A DNA stretch of 64,000 nt from Mesoflavibacter sp. (GTDB lineage Bacteria; Pseudomonadota; Alphaproteobacteria; UBA8366; Aestuariispiraceae). The stretch's first letter is position 1. Each line of letters begins with the position of its first letter. Positions 60,984 to 64,000 of the stretch are shown piece by piece. The DNA is taken from NCBI GenBank assembly GCA_017792345.1, contig CP051228.1:2432501-2496500 (forward strand), in the 5' to 3' direction. The position numbers and the translations under genes were made by a program. The notes below the pieces were generated by a model. It ran no database searches and was not told the DNA's origin. It was given only the letters and a program-made list of their open reading frames with translations.

Positions 60984-63900
60984 CTAATCGGGTTCCGCCC
61001 TGGCGGCAAGGGGGTGCGCCGTGCCGGCCAGTTGGGCGTCCAACTCCTTCTCGACCGCCGAGCGGGGCTTGGACAGGCCGGCCAGGAGATCGTAGAGGAC
61101 CGGCGTCAGGAACAGGGTCAGCACCAGGGCCGACCCCAGACCGCCGACAATGACCCAACCGATCGCGATGCGGCTTTCGGCGCCGGCACCGGAGGCGATG
61201 ACAAGCGGCACCGCACCCAGAACGGTCGATATGACCGTCATGACGATGGGGCGGAAGCGCATCACCGACGCTTCGATCACCGCGTCCCGGACGCTGGCGC
61301 CTTCGTCGCGCAATTGGTTCGCGAATTCGACGATCAGGATGCCGTTCTTCGCCATCAGCCCGATCAGCAGGATGATGCCGATCTGGCTGTATACGTTCAG
61401 CGACAGACCCGCGAGATACAGCGAATAGATCGCGCCGGCGAGCGCCAGCGGCACCGACAGCATGATCGCGAGCGGATGAACGAAGCTTTCGAACTGCGCG
61501 GCGAGTACCAGGAAGACGATCAACAGCGCGATCGCGAATGTCAGCGAGACATTGTCCGACGTCTCCTTGAAGGTCGCCGATTGCCCGGCATAACCCAGTT
61601 TCGCGCCTTCCGGCAGAATGCGGGCCGCGCCTTCCTCCATATAGGCGATCGCGTCGCCCAATGTGTATTCCGGGGCCAGGCCTGCCTGAATGGTGATCGA
61701 GGGCAGGCGGTCGAAGCGGCGCAGTTCGGCCGCCGCGGCCTGTTCCTGGGCACTGACCAGGGCGCCGAGCGGAACGAGTGCATTGCCGGGGGCGCCCTGT
61801 GCGCCGCTGCGCACGAAGACATTGTCCAGGTCCGTCGGGGCGCGGCGGTCTTCCGCCCGGGCCTGGGCGATGACCGGATATTCCCGCCCGCGGTCGACAT
61901 AGGTCGTGACCTCGCGGGACGCGAACATGACCTGCAGCGTCGAGGCCACTTCCCCCGCGCTGATGCCCAAATCGTTGGCGCGGATGCGGTCCAGGGTCAA
62001 ATTGAGCTGCGGTTGGTTCTGTTCGAAATCAACCTCGGGATTCAACAGGCCCTCATTCGCCTCGGCATGTTCCAGCAGCGCGGCGGCCCATTCCTTGACG
62101 CGCTCGAAATCGGGACCGCCGACGACAATGCGCAATGGGGTGGAGTTGCCGCGCAGGCCCAGGCCGGCCGGGCTGGCTACGGCGGCACGGGCGCCGGGTA
62201 GGCCGCGCGCCGCGGGTTGAACGGCGCGGACGATATCGGCCTGCGTGGCCTCCCGCTCTTCCCAGGGGGCCAGGCGCATGACCACAAAGGCGCGATAGGG
62301 GCGCGAGCCCCAACCGACCAGGGAATAGACGGTCTGGATATTGCCGTTTTCGACCTGCGGGGCCAGCGCGTCTTCAATCTGACGCGCCTGGGCGTCGGTA
62401 TAGGCGACGGTCGATCCCTGCGGTGCGGTCATCGGCACGAAGGCGACGCCGCGGTCTTCGCGCGGTGCCAGTTCCTGGGGCAGATCGGTATAAAGTGTGA
62501 CCGCCCCGCCGACGAACAGGGCCGAAAAGACGATGACGATCAGCGGCGCACCGATCGCCTGGGTCAGTAAGCCGCGATAGACACGGCCGATCCAGGATTG
62601 CGCCATGGCCGAGTCGCCATCCGCTGCCGCCCCCTTCTTGCGCCGGGATGGGGATAGAATCCGCGACGCGATCATCGGGCAGAGGCTGAGGGCGACGAAG
62701 GTGGAGATCGCCACCGCCGCGGCCATGACCAGGCCGAATTCGCTGAACAGGCGGCCGACCTGCCCGCCCAGGAAGGAAATCGGGACGAAGACGGCGATCA
62801 GCGTGATCGAGGTGGCAAGCACCGCGAAGGTGACCTGACGGGTGCCGAGGACGGCGGCCACCAGCGGCGATTCACCCTCGTCCACCCGACGTTTGATGTT
62901 TTCCAGGACGACGATGGCGTCGTCGACGACAAGGCCGATCGCCAAGAGCAGGGCGAGCAGTGTCAGGACGTTGATTGAAAATCCGAACAGGGCGATCAGC
63001 GCCATGCACCCGATCAGCGCGACCGGAATGGTGACCGCCGGAACCAGCGTCGTGCGAACGGACCGTAGGAACAGCAGGATCACCATGATGACGAGGACCA
63101 GCGAGATGCCCAGCGCGATGAGCACTTCGCGGATCGACGCGGCAATAAACAGGGCGTCGTCCGACCCGATGATGATCTTCATGCCCTCGGGCAGGGTCGG
63201 GGTCATCGCGGCGACCTCGGTGCGGATCGCTTCCGAAATCTCCATCGTGTTGGCCTGGCTCTGGCGGATGACCTGAAGGCCGACCGCCGGCGCACCATTG
63301 GCGCGCACGATGGTCTCGTCATCCTCGACACCGCGTTCGACGGTGGCGACATCGCCCAGTCGAACCGGATAGCCGCCGATTTCGGCAATCACGATGTCGC
63401 GGAATCCCTCGACGGTGGACAGTCGGCCGTCCAGGCGGATATCCAGAAGCCGGTCCAGAGATTTGATCTCTCCGGCGGGTAGTTCGACATTGTTCCGCTG
63501 GATCGCGGCCTCAATATCGCCGACCGTCAGATTGCGTGCGGCCAGAGCCCGGCGGTCGAGCCAGATGCGGATGGCATAACGGCGCTCGCCCCGGATATCG
63601 ACGCTGGCGACGCCGTCCAGGGTCGACAGGCGGTCGATGACGAAGCGTTCGACATAGTCGGTGATTTCCTCCGGCGAATGGCGGTCGGAGGACACGGCGA
63701 TACGCATGACCGGATCGGCGTTGCTGTCATTCTTGACCACGCTAGGCTCTTCGGCGCTTTCCGGCAGATTGGCGCGGACCCGGCCGACGGCATCGCGCAC
63801 ATCGTTCGCCGCCTCGTCGATGTTCCGGCCGACCTCGAATTCGATCACCGTCTGGCTGCGGCCGCGGCGGCTTTCGGATGCGATGGATTTGACGCCCGAT

Positions 63901-64000
63901 ATCCCGGCAACGGAGCTTTCGACGATTTCCGTAATATCGGTATCGACGATCTGCGGCGATGCCCCTGTATAGAGCGTCGTGACCGTGACGACGGCGGTGT
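60984..64000 (-). CDS. RND efflux pump permease, 5' end outside the window
   Basis: At least 1005 residues of an HAE1/AcrB-like or CzcA-like proton-driven pump; the gene is cut at the right edge. The reading frame continues to base 64000 (TTLYTGASPQIVDTDITEIV is still inside it), so an internal GTG at 63848 is not the start. Helix landmarks are LAIGLVVDDAIVVLENIKRR (with the central DD pair that relays protons) and ILLIGLMAKNGILIVEFANQ. Two large periplasmic loops lie between helix groups. The periplasmic adaptor is expected beyond the edge. Confidence 0.92.
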   Translation of the reverse strand, partial: TAVVTVTTLYTGASPQIVDTDITEIVESSVAGISGVKSIASESRRGRSQTVIEFEVGRNIDEAANDVRDAVGRVRANLPESAEEPSVVKNDSNADPVMRIAVSSDRHSPEEITDYVERFVIDRLSTLDGVASVDIRGERRYAIRIWLDRRALAARNLTVGDIEAAIQRNNVELPAGEIKSLDRLLDIRLDGRLSTVEGFRDIVIAEIGGYPVRLGDVATVERGVEDDETIVRANGAPAVGLQVIRQSQANTMEISEAIRTEVAAMTPTLPEGMKIIIGSDDALFIAASIREVLIALGISLVLVIMVILLFLRSVRTTLVPAVTIPVALIGCMALIALFGFSINVLTLLALLLAIGLVVDDAIVVLENIKRRVDEGESPLVAAVLGTRQVTFAVLATSITLIAVFVPISFLGGQVGRLFSEFGLVMAAAVAISTFVALSLCPMIASRILSPSRRKKGAAADGDSAMAQSWIGRVYRGLLTQAIGAPLIVIVFSALFVGGAVTLYTDLPQELAPREDRGVAFVPMTAPQGSTVAYTDAQARQIEDALAPQVENGNIQTVYSLVGWGSRPYRAFVVMRLAPWEEREATQADIVRAVQPAARGLPGARAAVASPAGLGLRGNSTPLRIVVGGPDFERVKEWAAALLEHAEANEGLLNPEVDFEQNQPQLNLTLDRIRANDLGISAGEVASTLQVMFASREVTTYVDRGREYPVIAQARAEDRRAPTDLDNVFVRSGAQGAPGNALVPLGALVSAQEQAAAAELRRFDRLPSITIQAGLAPEYTLGDAIAYMEEGAARILPEGAKLGYAGQSATFKETSDNVSLTFAIALLIVFLVLAAQFESFVHPLAIMLSVPLALAGAIYSLYLAGLSLNVYSQIGIILLIGLMAKNGILIVEFANQLRDEGASVRDAVIEASVMRFRPIVMTVISTVLGAVPLVIASGAGAESRIAIGWVIVGGLGSALVLTLFLTPVLYDLLAGLSKPRSAVEKELDAQLAGTAHPLAARAEPD

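Noticed and set aside
63848..63848. Start of the RND gene at an internal GTG
   Set aside because: The frame stays open to the end of the window and encodes a typical RND segment upstream of this codon.

Overview
The window comes from a GC-rich alphaproteobacterium, probably a Rhodospirillales-type marine or soil heterotroph. The evidence is the gene content: an rRNA operon ending 23S-5S-tRNA-fMet, an ImuA-ImuB-DnaE2 mutagenesis cassette, an ECF41 sigma factor, PotD/A/B/C-type transporters, PAS_5-type proteins and very compact operons joined by ATGA or TGATG overlaps. No genus can be named from the sequence alone.

Layout. 1-3.3 kb: 3' part of an rRNA operon (23S, 5S, initiator tRNA, terminator). 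3.3-7.2 kb: an NTF2-like protein and two divergent TPR proteins around a perfect palindrome. 7.2-9.3 kb: a decayed IS3-family element abutting an AT-rich SGNH-hydrolase-like gene, the one clearly foreign segment. 9.4-14.9 kb: dnaE2-imuB-imuA. 15.1-16.1 kb: VOC and GNAT genes. 16.1-22.9 kb: rfbDCAB (dTDP-rhamnose), a PAS protein, and a three-gene SxtJ/DUF5989/carbamoyltransferase unit that may carbamoylate a sugar or exported metabolite. 22.9-28.9 kb: an RpiR regulator divergent from a polyamine-type ABC transporter operon ending in a P1-family peptidase. 28.9-32.9 kb: MocR regulator divergent from GST and LysE genes, a frameshifted azoreductase and a YCII protein. 32.9-46.9 kb: a run of small stress and detoxification genes (serine hydrolase, HxlR, carboxymuconolactone decarboxylase, ECF41 sigma factor, TetR with tandem operators, alpha/beta hydrolase, SRPBCC, glycolipid-binding, SnoaL, VOC and DUF899 proteins, LysR/GST, DUF1772/NmrA/TetR, MFS/Lrp).

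47.2-59.9 kb holds the most interesting unit. A plus-strand operon (Rieske oxygenase, two ABC permeases, ATPase) converges on a minus-strand operon (two PYROXD2-like FAD oxidoreductases, a GcvT-like protein, a class III aminotransferase, the periplasmic binding protein, a methyltransferase). A BetI-like TetR gene diverges from the minus-strand operon. The transporter is split between the two operons, so the whole block probably acts as one pathway that imports and breaks down an N-methylated or otherwise complex amine. The Rieske enzyme carries Glu instead of Asp at the position bridging its two metal sites, as in carnitine monooxygenase. I know of no described pathway with this gene set.

59.9-64 kb: a PcaB-like lyase directly behind an RND efflux permease that runs off the right edge of the window.
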